Source: Dehalococcoidia bacterium (lineage in GTDB: Bacteria; Chloroflexota; Dehalococcoidia; UBA2979). From it: DNA of 64,000 nucleotides. Positions 34,308 to 45,524 of this stretch are shown here, piece by piece. The stretch lies in assembly GCA_009692685.1 (NCBI GenBank), contig SHYS01000008.1, positions 27,967 to 91,966 on the forward strand. Reading direction: 5' to 3'. The notes below the pieces were generated by a model. The model had not been told where the DNA came from, searched no databases, and saw only the letters and a list, made by a program, of their open reading frames with translations. Numbering within the stretch: position 1 is the first letter of the stretch; each line of letters begins with the position of its first letter. The position numbers were made by a program, and so were the translations under genes.

Positions 34308-36092
34308 ATGGTCACCTCAAACAAAGCCGGTCACGACGGGGCCGGCCACGATGTCGCCTTCGACGCGCTGCCCGCCGATGAGCGCCTCTTCCGCCAGCGC
34401 CACTCGGCCGCGCACGTCCTCGCCGAGGCGGTGCTCGAAATGTTCCCCGAGGCGAAGTACGCCATCGGCCCGCCCATCGAGCACGGCTTTTACTACGACT
34501 TCGAGCTGCCCCGCTCGCTGACCACGGACGACCTGGGCGCCCTCGAGGCGCGCATGCGCAAGAGCGTCGCCAGCGATCTAGCGATCACCGGCCACCACAT
34601 CCCAAAGGACGAGGCACGTCAGGTCTTCGCGAACCAGCCCTACAAACTCGAACTGATCGATGACATCACCGACGCCACCGTCGGCCACTTCAGGCACGGC
34701 AACTTCCAGGACCTCTGTCGTGGTGGCCACACCGAGCGCACCGGCCAGATCGGGGCGTTCAAGCTCACCCACGTCGCCGGCGCCTACTGGCGAGGCGACG
34801 AGAGGCGCCCCATGCTCCAGCGCATCTATGGCGCCCTCTACCCGACGCAGGCGGAACTCGACGCCTACCTCGTGAGCATCGAGGAGGCCGAGAAGCGCGA
34901 CCACCGCCGCCTCGGCCGCGAGCTGGACCTGTTCCACCTCGACCCGCTGGCGCCCGGTTCGCCGTTCTATCACCCGAAAGGCGCGCTGCTCTACAACGGC
35001 CTCATCGAGTACCTGCGCGGCCTCTACGTCGAGTACGGCTACTCCGAGGTGATCACGCCTCAGATCTTCAACGTCGAGATCTTCAAGACGTCGGGCCACT
35101 ACGACAACTTCGGCGACGACATGTTCATATTCGAGGCCGACGACGTAGAGATGGGCGTGAAGCCCATGAACTGCCCCGGCCACTGCCAGCTCTACGGCAC
35201 CGGCCTGCACTCGTACCGCGATCTGCCGCTGCGGCTGGCGGAGTTCACCAGGCTGCATCGCAACGAGCGCTCCGGCACGCTGCATGGGCTGACTCGAGTG
35301 CGTTCCTTCTCGCAGGACGATTCGCATATCTTCTGTACGCCGGAGCAGTCGGAGTCCGAGATCCAGCGCGTCTTCCAGATGACACGCCGCATCTACGACG
35401 AGCTCGGCCTGGGCACCCCGCTCATCCGACTCGCCACGCGGCCCGAGAAGTTCGTCGGCGCCATCGCGGACTGGGACAACGCGGAGCGCATGCTCGGTGA
35501 CTCGATCAAGAAGGCCGGCTACGAGTACACGCTGGCCCCCGGCGAGGGCGCCTTCTACGCACCGAAGGTCGAGTTCCACTTCCGCGACGCCATCGGCCGC
35601 TCGTGGCAGCTCGGCACCGTGCAGGTGGACATGGCGATGGCCCACCGCTTCAACCTCCACTACATCGGGGAGGATGGCGCGGAGCACACGCCGATCATGC
35701 TCCACCGCGCCATCCTCGGCAGCCTAGAACGCTTCCTCGGCGTCTACATCGAGCACACCGGCGGCCGCTTCCCGCTCTGGCTCGCCCCGGTCCAGGCGAT
35801 GGTCATCCCGATCGCCGACCGCCACATCGAGTACGCGCGCAAGGTGGAGGCGCGCCTGCTCAAGCGCGGGCTGCGAGTAGAGGTCGACGCCTCGGGCGAG
35901 CGTATGAATGCCAAGATCCGAGGCGCGCAACTCCAGCGGATTCCCTACATGCTCGTCGTCGGAGACCGGGAGGCCGAGGCGTCCGCCGCCGCCGTGCGCA
36001 CCCGCAACGGTGAAGACCTCGGCGCACTGCCCCTCACCGAGATCGCGAAGCGCCTCGTGGTGGAGCGCGACAAGAAGGTGATGACGCCTTGA
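34308..36092 (+). CDS. thrS: Threonyl-tRNA synthetase (no TGS domain)
   Basis: It charges tRNA-Thr. The 594 residues begin directly with the editing domain (HSAAHVLAEAVLEMFP, the HxxxH zinc-type motif; later CRGGHTERTG), followed by the class II core (motif 2 FTRLHRNERSGTLHGLTRVR; MNCPGHCQLYG with the zinc Cys; motif 3 MLHRAILGSLERF) and the anticodon-binding domain. The usual N-terminal TGS domain is absent, as in some bacterial enzymes. CCGAGGAG precedes ATG. Expression is probably controlled by the T-box upstream. Confidence 0.95.
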   Translation: MVTSNKAGHDGAGHDVAFDALPADERLFRQRHSAAHVLAEAVLEMFPEAKYAIGPPIEHGFYYDFELPRSLTTDDLGALEARMRKSVASDLAITGHHIPKDEARQVFANQPYKLELIDDITDATVGHFRHGNFQDLCRGGHTERTGQIGAFKLTHVAGAYWRGDERRPMLQRIYGALYPTQAELDAYLVSIEEAEKRDHRRLGRELDLFHLDPLAPGSPFYHPKGALLYNGLIEYLRGLYVEYGYSEVITPQIFNVEIFKTSGHYDNFGDDMFIFEADDVEMGVKPMNCPGHCQLYGTGLHSYRDLPLRLAEFTRLHRNERSGTLHGLTRVRSFSQDDSHIFCTPEQSESEIQRVFQMTRRIYDELGLGTPLIRLATRPEKFVGAIADWDNAERMLGDSIKKAGYEYTLAPGEGAFYAPKVEFHFRDAIGRSWQLGTVQVDMAMAHRFNLHYIGEDGAEHTPIMLHRAILGSLERFLGVYIEHTGGRFPLWLAPVQAMVIPIADRHIEYARKVEARLLKRGLRVEVDASGERMNAKIRGAQLQRIPYMLVVGDREAEASAAAVRTRNGEDLGALPLTEIAKRLVVERDKKVMTP

Positions 36093-36658
36093 GCCATGCG
36101 TTTGTTGTCGGCGGGACCGGGATGCTTCGCGGCGTCGTTCTAGAACTGGCACGGCGGGGAACCACAGTGACCGTTGTGGCGCGCCGGCAGCAGCGACTGA
36201 ATGCGCTCGCGAACGCCGTCAAAGGCGTCGCAGCGGCGCCGGTCCATGGCGTGACCCTCGACTGGCGCGACGAGGGCACACTGGCAGCGGCAACCAGCGA
36301 TGCGATATCGAGCCGCGGGCTAGTCGATCTCGCCGTCGTATGGACGCACGAGGATGCGAAAGACGGCCCCTACGAGGTCGCACGCGAGCTCGCGGCCAGC
36401 GGCCGGCCGGTGCGCTTCGTGCACGTGCTTGGCAGTGCCACAGCCGATCCCGCACACCTCGGCGATGCACGAGTCCAACGGTTCGCCGCGCTCCCGCACC
36501 TCGCGTACGAGGAAGTCATCCTCGGGTTCGTCATCGACGACCAGCGGAGTCGTTGGCTGACGAGTGGCGAAATCGTCGAGGGCATTCTCGGAGCGATCGA
36601 TCACCCCGCACCGCGAACGATCGTGGGAATGGTGTCACCCTGGACGTCCAGGCCCTAA
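36089..36658 (+). CDS. NAD(P)-binding Rossmann protein, short SDR-like
   Basis: The 189 residues start HAFVVGGTGMLRGVVLELARRG, a Rossmann glycine motif, and VTVVARRQQRL, the usual second strand. No Tyr-Lys catalytic pair is evident, and the C-terminus is short. The TTG start lies inside the thrS stop (TTGA), so it is coupled to thrS. Function is unknown. Confidence 0.68.
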   Translation: MSHAFVVGGTGMLRGVVLELARRGTTVTVVARRQQRLNALANAVKGVAAAPVHGVTLDWRDEGTLAAATSDAISSRGLVDLAVVWTHEDAKDGPYEVARELAASGRPVRFVHVLGSATADPAHLGDARVQRFAALPHLAYEEVILGFVIDDQRSRWLTSGEIVEGILGAIDHPAPRTIVGMVSPWTSRP

Positions 36659-36702
36659 CTGACGCTAACGCTCTGCCGAGACAATCGCCGCGCCCCCTGC
36701 GC

Positions 36703-37298
36703 CTACGACGAGGGGGCGTTCAGCCGGAACGCAGGCGGAGGCTGCAACCAGCTCCCTTCGCCGATTATCAGCCATTCAATCGGGAAGCCGTCACGCGCGT
36801 AGACGAGCGTGAGGTGTTGCGCGCCCAGTGGAACATCGAAGCGGCGGACGGTGTCCAGGGCCTCGCCGGCTGGAGGATCGTGCCGAGTGGCGGTTCGTCG
36901 GGCGGTGTGGTCGGGGCGTAGCGCCGACGCGCTCCGTCCAGGATGTAGACATACGTCCCGCGTTCACCCATTGGAACCAGTCGAGCGCGGCTCGAAAGTC
37001 TGAGCACAACCTCGAGTCGCTCGCCGGGACGCTCCGTCCAGCGCACCGCGGCAACGGCGATGCACCAGTCGTCGAAGCACTGCGGGTCGTCAGGCTCGGC
37101 GACGGGAGGTGCCACCATCAGCGACGCAGCGACCAGCACGAAGACATACACCGCCACGCCCGCGCCGAGGCGAATCCCCAGCTTCCAGGCGCGTTCGCGC
37201 TGGCCGCGCACAATACGGACACCGATCGTCACCAGCGTTTCGAGTGCTGCAAGCAGAAGCAGCAGAAAGAGCGGCTCGAACACGTTCATCAAAGGCAT
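36703..37298 (-). pseudogene. Membrane-anchored hypothetical protein with one frameshift
   Basis: The N-terminus has two hydrophobic helices (VFEPLFLLLLLAALETLV; AGVAVYVFVLVAASLMVA), then an extracytoplasmic domain with CFDDWCIAV and GTYVYILDGARRRYAP. Near 36865 the frame must change to continue as GEALDTVRRFDVPLGA, LVYARDGFPIEWLIIGEG and LQPPPAFRLN, which is the expected ending of such a domain, to TAG at 36703. Unshifted, it ends near 36768 in unrelated sequence. A single indel would explain it. Confidence 0.6.
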
Positions 37299-37449
37299 CC
37301 AGTAAATTCACCTCGTCCCTATACCTAGATGTCCTATGTAGACCCCGTTCGAGTGCCCCGTGCCTCAGTCGTCGTTCCGACCTTGCCCACACCCGCTCGC
37401 CATGCGAACCTCACGCCTCAATACCAACTATCGCGGAAGGACCACGCGC

Positions 37450-38993
<1,544 letters not shown>

Positions 38994-39015
<22 letters not shown>

Positions 39016-39512
39016 TCGATGGCGTCGAACACGTCGTCACCATCGAAGCGGGTGGCGGCGCCTTCGGCGTGACCATCGATGACGCCGACCACATTGAGGT
39101 GCAGGCACAGATCGCCGGGGGCCTCGTCACCACCTTCGAGGCGGGCCGCCCCTCGCGCTCGTTCGTCGCCCGCCACCACCGCGGGCAGGAGCAGGGCTAC
39201 AACGTCACCGTCGATGGCCGCCGCTTCGAGGTGCGCGCCGCCTCGGCATCACGCCGCGGCCGCAGCGTGGTTGGTGGCGCGGAGGACCCGCCCGGCAAGG
39301 TCTCGTCACCTCTCGCCGGTGTCGTCGTGGCCGTGAATGTCGCCGTCGGTGACCACGTCGAGGCCGGCGCCGTGCTGGCCGTGGTCGAGGCGATGAAGAT
39401 GCAGAACGAGGTACACGCGCCGCTCGCCGGCACGATCACCGCCGTCCGAGTCGAGGCCGGTGCCCGCTGCGAGCGCGACGACCTCCTGATCGAGTACGCA
39501 CCGGACGCATAA
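38994..39512 (+). CDS. Biotin carboxyl carrier protein
   Basis: The last 70 of 172 residues form a biotinyl domain: SSPLAGVVVAVNVAVGDHVE, AVVEAMKMQNEVHAPL with the biotin-accepting lysine in EAMKM, and the RCERDDLLIEYA end. The N-terminal part (RHRFLVDGVEHVVTIE, YNVTVDGRRFEVR) is the linker domain seen in biotin-dependent acyl-CoA carboxylases. It is translated with accC and is the probable substrate of BirA (4481). Confidence 0.92.
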
Positions 39513-39558
39513 CCGGGGCATCCGAGGGGAACCACTCACCTATCGCGAGCGTCATGCA

Positions 39559-39588
39559 TTGTGAGCTTCACGCCGCCGATGCTAGAAT
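39559..39588 (+). promoter_or_regulatory. Promoter of infC-rpmI-rplT
   Basis: TTGTGA (39559-39564) and TAGAAT (39583-39588) are 18 bases apart; the leader of about 75 bases before infC could hold an autoregulatory structure. Confidence 0.55.
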
Positions 39589-39670
39589 CACGGAACGGCA
39601 GCGCCGCATTCGCCGCCTCGCCGTCGAGAAACCTTGCCGTCAAGAGAAAAACTAGTGGAGAGAGACGCCG

Positions 39671-40243
39671 ATCGCCAAAGAACTGCGCATCAACGACCGA
39701 ATCTTCGCCCCTCGAGTCCGCGTGATCCGCGACGGACAGCAACTTGGCGTGATGACCGTGCCCGAGGCGCTGCGCCTCGCGGAGGAGGCCAACCTCGACC
39801 TCGTCGAGGTTGCGGCCACCGCCGATCCGCCGGTCGTCCGCGTCATGGACTACGGCAAGTTCAAGTACGAACAGGCCAAGCGTGACCGCGAGTCACGTCG
39901 CGGCTCACGCCAGGTCCAGTTGCGCGAAGTTCGGATGAAGGTGAAGATCGACGACCACGACATTGACTTCAAGGCGCGCACCACTCGCAAGCTCCTCGAG
40001 GCCGGGGACAAGGTCAAGGTCTCCGTCATGTTCCGAGCGCGCGAGATTACGCACCCCGAGGTCGGCCGTGAGCTGATCGAGCGGTTCTATGAGCTGGTGA
40101 AGGAAGCAGGGACGCGGGACCGCCTTCCGCAAATGGAAGGTCGATTCATGACGATGCTCCTGGAGCCGGTAAAGCAAAAGGTCAAGGCTGAGTCCGCTCC
40201 CGCCCCTGAGGCGGAGCGCGAAGCGGTCGCAGGAGGTCGTTAG
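39671..40243 (+). CDS. infC: Translation initiation factor IF-3 with ATC start
   Basis: IF-3 binds the 30S subunit and checks start codons. The frame begins ATC GCC AAA GAA, giving AKELRINDRIFAPRVRVI, the exact N-terminal course of IF-3; an in-frame TAG at 39653 and the lack of any ATG, GTG or TTG between exclude a normal start. GGAGAG lies ten bases upstream. Non-canonical AUU/AUC starts are known for infC and allow IF-3 to repress itself. The 190 residues include LDLVEVAATADPPVVRVMDY and the C-terminal IF-3 domain. Confidence 0.93.
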   Translation: MAKELRINDRIFAPRVRVIRDGQQLGVMTVPEALRLAEEANLDLVEVAATADPPVVRVMDYGKFKYEQAKRDRESRRGSRQVQLREVRMKVKIDDHDIDFKARTTRKLLEAGDKVKVSVMFRAREITHPEVGRELIERFYELVKEAGTRDRLPQMEGRFMTMLLEPVKQKVKAESAPAPEAEREAVAGGR

Positions 40244-40246
40244 CCC

Positions 40247-40447
40247 GTGCCGAAGATGAAGACCCACAAGGGCGCGGCCAAGCGCTTCCACATCACCGGC
40301 ACCGGCAAGGTGATGGCGATGGCGCACCACCGCAACAACAAGAAGATGAAGAAGAATAACGAGAAGCTCTACGCCATCCGTAGCAATGTGCAACTGGACC
40401 GCACCCAGACCCGCCGGGTGAAGACCCTGCTCCCGGGCGCCTTCTAA
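40247..40447 (+). CDS. rpmI: Ribosomal protein L35
   Basis: A 66-residue basic protein, PKMKTHKGAAKRFHITGTGK at the start and a Lys/Asn-rich middle (AHHRNNKKMKKNNEKL), as in all L35 proteins. GTG start 3 bases after infC. Confidence 0.96.
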   Translation: MPKMKTHKGAAKRFHITGTGKVMAMAHHRNNKKMKKNNEKLYAIRSNVQLDRTQTRRVKTLLPGAF

Positions 40448-40547
40448 CAACCCCGCTTCATCGAGTACCATCGAGGCCAACCCGCCTCGATACGCCATCG
40501 AATAGCCACGCGCGAACCTAGGCCGCGCACCGTCGAAGGACCCCTCG

Positions 40548-40913
40548 ATGCCGCGAACGCGCTCCCGAGTCGCCGCCCACGCGCGACACAAGAAGATCCT
40601 CCAGCGCGCCGCTGGGCACTCCGGCAAGCGCCATCGCAACTATCGAGTCGCGAACGAGTCGGTCATGCACGCGCTTCGCTACGCGTGGGAGCATCGCCGC
40701 GATAAGAAGGGCAACTTCCGTCGCCTCTGGATCACCCGCATCAACGCCGCCGCGAGGTTGAACGGTACGACCTACGCGCGCCTCATCGATGGCCTCGCCA
40801 AAGCCGGTGTGATGCTCGACCGCAAGGTGCTCGCCGATATCGCCGTGCGCGACCCGGCCGCATTCACCAAGGTCGCCGAGCAGGCCAAGGCCGCCCTCGC
40901 CGTCGCCGCCTGA
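40548..40913 (+). CDS. rplT: Ribosomal protein L20
   Basis: The 121 residues show the L20 sequence: RVAAHARHKKILQRAAGHSG, AWEHRRDKKGNFRRLWITRI and NAAARLNGTTYARLIDGL. It follows rpmI by 100 bases, the usual infC-rpmI-rplT order. L20 often represses this operon by binding the leader mRNA. Confidence 0.97.
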   Translation: MPRTRSRVAAHARHKKILQRAAGHSGKRHRNYRVANESVMHALRYAWEHRRDKKGNFRRLWITRINAAARLNGTTYARLIDGLAKAGVMLDRKVLADIAVRDPAAFTKVAEQAKAALAVAA

Positions 40914-40922
40914 CCTCCGGGC

Positions 40923-41306
40923 ATGATCACCGGCCTCGCCGGCGTTATCCTCTGGACCGCAGCCGACCGCTTCCCCGCCATGCGCGAGTTCTATCGAGGC
41001 GTGCTCGGCCTTGAGCCCCGCTCCGACCGCGAGCAGTTCGTCTCCTTCGACTGGGGCGCCCGCGGTCCCCACGCGCCCCGCCTGACCGTCACCGTGCACT
41101 CGCAGGTCGAGGACACCTCGCACGATCCCCTGCGCACGATGGTCAACCTGGAAGTCGATGGCCTCGACGAGCTGTACACGCGCCTCCGTGAGCATGGTGT
41201 CGTCTTCGTCCGCCCACCCGAGGTCGAACACTTCGGTGGCCGTATCGCCACCCTGCGCGATCCCGACGGCAACCTCGTGCAGTTGTTGGAGCACCCCAGA
41301 GGCTGA
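40923..41306 (+). CDS. VOC (glyoxalase/dioxygenase) family protein
   Basis: A 127-residue single vicinal-oxygen-chelate unit: GVILWTAADRFPAMREFYRG, FVSFDWGARGPHAP, NLEVDGLDELYTRLREHGV and ATLRDPDGNLVQLLEHP, where the final Glu is the usual metal ligand. Substrate unknown. Confidence 0.83.
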   Translation: MITGLAGVILWTAADRFPAMREFYRGVLGLEPRSDREQFVSFDWGARGPHAPRLTVTVHSQVEDTSHDPLRTMVNLEVDGLDELYTRLREHGVVFVRPPEVEHFGGRIATLRDPDGNLVQLLEHPRG

Positions 41307-41415
41307 TCCTGTCTGCCAACGAGCGCCAGCAGCCCGGCCCCGACCTGCTTATGATGCGCGCCAGCACCCGGCATACCCACGCGCACTCGAGGCGCGCTTC
41401 GAGAAGGAGCCTGCC

Positions 41416-42513
41416 ATGACTTCCATGAACGGTCAGCCGCTGCGCGTCGGGGTACTCGGCGTGGGCTTCGGCTCGGTGGTGCACATCCCCGCGTTCCAGT
41501 CCGAGGGCTGGGACGTGCGCGCCATCTGGAGCCGCCGCACCGAGCGCGCCCGCGAGGCCGCCGACAAGCACGGCACAGGTAAGGTCCACGAGGACTGGCG
41601 CGAGATCGTCGCGCGCGACGACATCGACGCCATCGCCGTCGCGACGCCCCCGGCTGCCCACCTCGAGATGACGCGGGCAGCGCTCGAGGCCGGGAAGCAC
41701 GTCCTCTGCGAGAAGCCGTTCGCCCTCGACGTGGGCCAGGCGAAGGAGATGCGCGACCTCGCGAAGGCGAAGGGCCTCGTCGGCATGGTCGCGCACGAGT
41801 TCCGCTACGCGCCACAGCGCGCTCAGATCAAGGCGCTCATCGAGGAAGGCCGCATCGGCCGGCCGCAGCTCGTGACCGCCGAGCTCTTCCTCGGACGAGC
41901 GGCGCCCGCAACCCCGCCACCGGTGGGCGCCACTGTCGACGAGGGCGCGGGCTTTCTGGGCGGTCTCGGCTCGCACTACATCGACGGGCTGCGTCACTGG
42001 TTTGGCGACGTCGAGAGCGTCATCGGCACCACGCTGGCGTTGCGGCCGGACCGCACGGACGCCTCGGGCAAGATCGTGCAGGTCGACGTAGACGACGCCT
42101 TCGCCTTCACCATGCGCTTCACCTCGGGCGTCGTCGCCTCGATGACCGCCTCGTCCGCGGTCTCACCCGGGAGTGGCGGCAGGATCATGATCGCGGGCAC
42201 CGAGGGCGTCCTGACTGTAGCGCAGCGCGGCCCCAACCCGGAGCCGGACGGCGTAGTGCTGTTTGGCAGGTCGACCGACCGCACCATCGAGGAGTTGGCG
42301 ATGGAGCAGCGCTTCCGCCCCTTCGACGACGACCGCGACCACCGACTGATGGCGTTCCGCCTCATGCTTCGGGAGTTCGAGCGCGGCATCCGCGAGGGCG
42401 GCGTGGGCACCGCGCCGACGCCGAGCTTCGACGACGGCGTTGGCTGCCAGGCGGTCCTCGATGCCGTGCGGCGCTCCTCGGTCAGCGGACGCCGCGAACT
42501 CGTCGAGGTATAA
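41416..42513 (+). CDS. Gfo/Idh/MocA-family oxidoreductase
   Basis: NAD(P)-dependent dehydrogenase acting on sugars or related polyols. The 365 residues have the Rossmann start RVGVLGVGFGSVVHIPAFQ, the family motif HVLCEKPFALDVGQAKEM with the catalytic EKP, and GFLGGLGSHYIDGLRHWFG near the active site. ATG at 41416 follows AAGGAG. Confidence 0.87.
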   Translation: MTSMNGQPLRVGVLGVGFGSVVHIPAFQSEGWDVRAIWSRRTERAREAADKHGTGKVHEDWREIVARDDIDAIAVATPPAAHLEMTRAALEAGKHVLCEKPFALDVGQAKEMRDLAKAKGLVGMVAHEFRYAPQRAQIKALIEEGRIGRPQLVTAELFLGRAAPATPPPVGATVDEGAGFLGGLGSHYIDGLRHWFGDVESVIGTTLALRPDRTDASGKIVQVDVDDAFAFTMRFTSGVVASMTASSAVSPGSGGRIMIAGTEGVLTVAQRGPNPEPDGVVLFGRSTDRTIEELAMEQRFRPFDDDRDHRLMAFRLMLREFERGIREGGVGTAPTPSFDDGVGCQAVLDAVRRSSVSGRRELVEV

Positions 42514-42527
42514 GCAGCGGTCGAGAC

Positions 42528-43073
42528 TCAGAACGGCGCGTTCTCACCCTCGGGCACCTTCACCTCGAACACCTCGAGCGTCATCGAGACGAGGCTGTAG
42601 TAGCCGACCGTGCCGACTAGGTCGACGACGCCCTGCTCGCCGAACTCTTCGAGGACGCGTGCGTACGTCGAGTCGCTCACGCGCCGCCTGTCGAGCAGCT
42701 CCCTGACAAACGCGTAGACAAGGCGCTGCCGAGGATCCGTAAACGGCGGCGGCGAGCCGAGGCGCAGCGCATCGATCACCTCGGCGGACACACCGGCTTC
42801 CGCGGCAAGCCGCGCGTGTGCCCAGAACTCGAAGCTGGCGCGCCAGAACTTGCCAGTCATCATGATCGCCAGTTCGGAGATGTCACGAGGCAGCACGGTC
42901 CCGAACCGGATGTGGGCGCCCAGTTTCTGCGCCGTGTCCGCCAGTCCGGGGCTTCGTAACATCGATTCGAACGGGCCGCGCATCCCACCTCGAGGTCCGG
43001 AGACGATCGCGTCGACCACACGCTGCTGGTCCGGCGTCAGCCGATCCATGTCCAGCGGTGTAAGTCGCGACAT
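42528..43073 (-). CDS. Carboxymuconolactone decarboxylase-like (AhpD-like) protein
   Basis: A 181-residue helical protein of the CMD family: LRSPGLADTAQKLGAHIRFG, SELAIMMTGKFWRASFEFWA and HARLAAEAGVSAEVIDAL. The CxxC of true AhpD is missing, and the His of the motif (EFWAHARLA) remains, so peroxidase activity is unlikely. ATG at 43073 follows GGAGG at six bases. Confidence 0.85.
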   Translation of the reverse strand: MSRLTPLDMDRLTPDQQRVVDAIVSGPRGGMRGPFESMLRSPGLADTAQKLGAHIRFGTVLPRDISELAIMMTGKFWRASFEFWAHARLAAEAGVSAEVIDALRLGSPPPFTDPRQRLVYAFVRELLDRRRVSDSTYARVLEEFGEQGVVDLVGTVGYYSLVSMTLEVFEVKVPEGENAPF

Positions 43074-43379
43074 CGATAACCTCCAGCCGTAGGCAACGGG
43101 ATATACATCGTAACGCGCAAACGGAAAAGCAACAGACATGGGCACGCTAGTCGAAGGGCGCTGTCTCACCGCCGGACGGCCGTTAACAGCACCGCCGTAC
43201 GACGCACAGCGCGTGCGAGGCGGCGATACGCCCGCTACCTTCTCGCACGCCCGTCCACCACCGGGCGGCCCGCTAGAAGACGAGGAGGCCCTCCCCTTGG
43301 TCAAAGGTATCGACATCAACGTGCACGTTCACACCACCCGAGCGTTATCAGAGCGCGCGCGTGCGTCGAGTTTACTCAC
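43074..43379. other. Gene-free stretch
   Basis: I see no coding sequence, terminator or clear promoter here. Confidence 0.4.
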
Positions 43380-43918
43380 ATGGCCGGACTTGCCTCAGCC
43401 GTCCTCGGCTTCTTGCAGATGCTGATCGCCTCGTCGCTCAACATCGTCTACGGCGGGCTCGTCGAGCCCAGCTCGAGGACGCTCGCCACCGGCGTCTGCT
43501 TCGCCATACTCGCCGGACTCGGCACTATTCTGGCGCTGCGTACCGGCCGTAAGGCGGCTCCAACCGTCCATCTCGAGGCCACACACCACCACCGATGCCC
43601 TCACCCGTCTCCACGCCGTCCGTCGAGGTCGACTCGACGCCCGCACCCGCCGCGTCGCGACCGCCGACAACGCCGTACCTCGGCCGCCCTCGAGGGCCGG
43701 GATTCGCGCAGCAACCAGCGCGCCCCTACCTGTCCCAACCACAGCGGCGTCCCGTACCTGCGACGCCCGCGACATCGAAGCCGTCTCTTGTTCCGGGCCG
43801 GCTTTCGCTGGTGCTCGGTGCCGCAGCCTGTGCCGTGCTCGGGGCTGCGCTACTGGCCGTACTACTCCTTGCCCAATGCTCTCCCTCGAGGTTCCGCGAG
43901 GAGTCCGCGCGCCGCTGA
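43380..43918 (+). pseudogene. Small membrane protein, probably frameshifted
   Basis: From ATG 43380, two hydrophobic segments (GLASAVLGFLQMLIASSL; TGVCFAILAGLGTILAL). Near 43560 the sensible sequence moves to another frame: HTPPPMPSPVSTPSVEVD, a Pro-rich linker (TPYLGRPRGPGFAQQ), and a final helix LSLVLGAAACAVLGAALL ending at 43918. It could also be two separate short genes. No ribosome site is seen for either. Family not recognised. Confidence 0.4.
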
Positions 43919-43998
43919 CCACTGCCAGACGTGCGTGATAGTCTTGAACGCTCGCTTGTGATTCCCTTCACGAAGGCGTGAACGGGCCGGAGGAATAG

Positions 43999-45417
43999 AT
44001 GGGCTATCGCTCCACCCTTGGCGGACAGGCGCTCCGGGCCCCGGAACGCCCGCCCTACGGGCGCTGGCGCCGCACGCTCCCCCTCCTCATCACCGTGCTG
44101 CAGTTGTGGGTGCGCTGGCGCATCCTGCGCCTGCGGCGGTGCATCTTCGGCGCCGCGAACCTCGAGGGCGCCACGCGTGCCTTCCACCAGTCCGCCGCTG
44201 AGGCCATCGTCCGCCTCGCCGTGAAGCAGCAAGGCCTGATCATCAAGGCCTGCCAGTTCCTCGGCAGCCGCGCCGACATCCTCATGGAGGAGTACGTACG
44301 CACCCTCTCGCTGCTGCACGATTCGGTACCGCCCCGGCCGTGGGCCGAGATGCGGCGCATCATCGAAACCGAGCTCGGCTCCACCGTCGAGGAGCTGTAC
44401 GCCTCCTTCGACCCGCAGCCGATCGCGGCCGCCTCGCTCGCGCAGGTCTATCGAGCGCGCCTCGCGGACGGCACCGACGTCGCGGTCAAGGTGCAGTACC
44501 CGGGCATCGAGCGCGTGATCGAGTGGGATCTCGAGGCCATCCGCTGGCTCGCCAACGTCTGGGCGAAAATCGAGACGGTCTTCGACCTGCGCCCCGTCGC
44601 CGAAGAGATGTCGCGCAACGCGCCCGAGGAAGTCGACTTCATCCACGAAGGCCGCGCCGCCGAGGAACTCCGCGAACGCCTGGGCGAGCGCACGGACGTC
44701 GTCATCCCGCGTATCAACTGGGAGCGCTCGGCGCGTCGCGTGCTGACGATGGACTACCTCGACGGCCTGCGGATCACGGACCTCGAGGCGTTGCGCGCCG
44801 CCGGGGTCGACCCGCCGGAGGCCGCCGACATCCTCATCGACCTGTACAACACGATGATCCTGCGCCACGGCATGTTCCACGCCGACCCGCATCCCGGCAA
44901 TCTGCTGGTTCTGCCATCCGATGGCGACCATCCGCTGCGCATCGGACTTATCGACTTCGGCCTCACCAAGCGGCTCACCGATGAGTTCCGCGAGATGGTC
45001 ATCGTGCTGACGACCGCAATCATCGCCCAGCGCCCCGGCGAGATTACCGAGGCAATGGAGGACATGGGCTTCCGCGCTCGCATCCGGGACGAGGAGACCT
45101 ACGCCGCCGTCGGGCAGGCATTCCTCGGTGACGTGTTGCGCTCGGGCAAGGCCTACATCGACCAGCAACTGTTCGCGGAGGTTAACATCCGCTTGGGGCG
45201 CATCCTCCGCGCCAACCCTCTCGTGGAGGTGCCGCCGGACGTGATCCTGATCGCGCGGGTTATGGGCCTGCTCTCCGGTATCTCCCGCAGCCTGGAATCG
45301 AACGCCGACTTGCTCGCCTCCATCGAGGCGTATCTGCAGCCGCCTGCCCTCGCTACGTCACCTCCGGTCTCCGCTTCCGCCACGCCCGGGGTGAGGGCCT
45401 CCGCGACCGATACGTAG
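43999..45417 (+). CDS. ABC1/UbiB/AarF-family atypical kinase
   Basis: Members are atypical protein-kinase-like ATPases linked to quinone or lipid metabolism. The 472 residues show QPIAAASLAQVYRARL (A-rich loop), VAVKVQYPGIE with the lysine, HADPHPGN and IDFGLTKRL for catalysis. The signature KxGQ motif is altered: IIKACQFLGSRAD has Cys where Gly is expected. No C-terminal transmembrane pair is obvious. GGAGG precedes ATG. Confidence 0.87.
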   Translation: MGYRSTLGGQALRAPERPPYGRWRRTLPLLITVLQLWVRWRILRLRRCIFGAANLEGATRAFHQSAAEAIVRLAVKQQGLIIKACQFLGSRADILMEEYVRTLSLLHDSVPPRPWAEMRRIIETELGSTVEELYASFDPQPIAAASLAQVYRARLADGTDVAVKVQYPGIERVIEWDLEAIRWLANVWAKIETVFDLRPVAEEMSRNAPEEVDFIHEGRAAEELRERLGERTDVVIPRINWERSARRVLTMDYLDGLRITDLEALRAAGVDPPEAADILIDLYNTMILRHGMFHADPHPGNLLVLPSDGDHPLRIGLIDFGLTKRLTDEFREMVIVLTTAIIAQRPGEITEAMEDMGFRARIRDEETYAAVGQAFLGDVLRSGKAYIDQQLFAEVNIRLGRILRANPLVEVPPDVILIARVMGLLSGISRSLESNADLLASIEAYLQPPALATSPPVSASATPGVRASATDT

Positions 45418-45524
45418 CCCTCCACCGCTCAACAGCCTTCGATGAATAAACCATCGTGCATCAACTATAATATTCATTCACTACGAATGGCCGTGGTCGC
45501 GGCAGGTGCGGGCAGGCCGTACCG

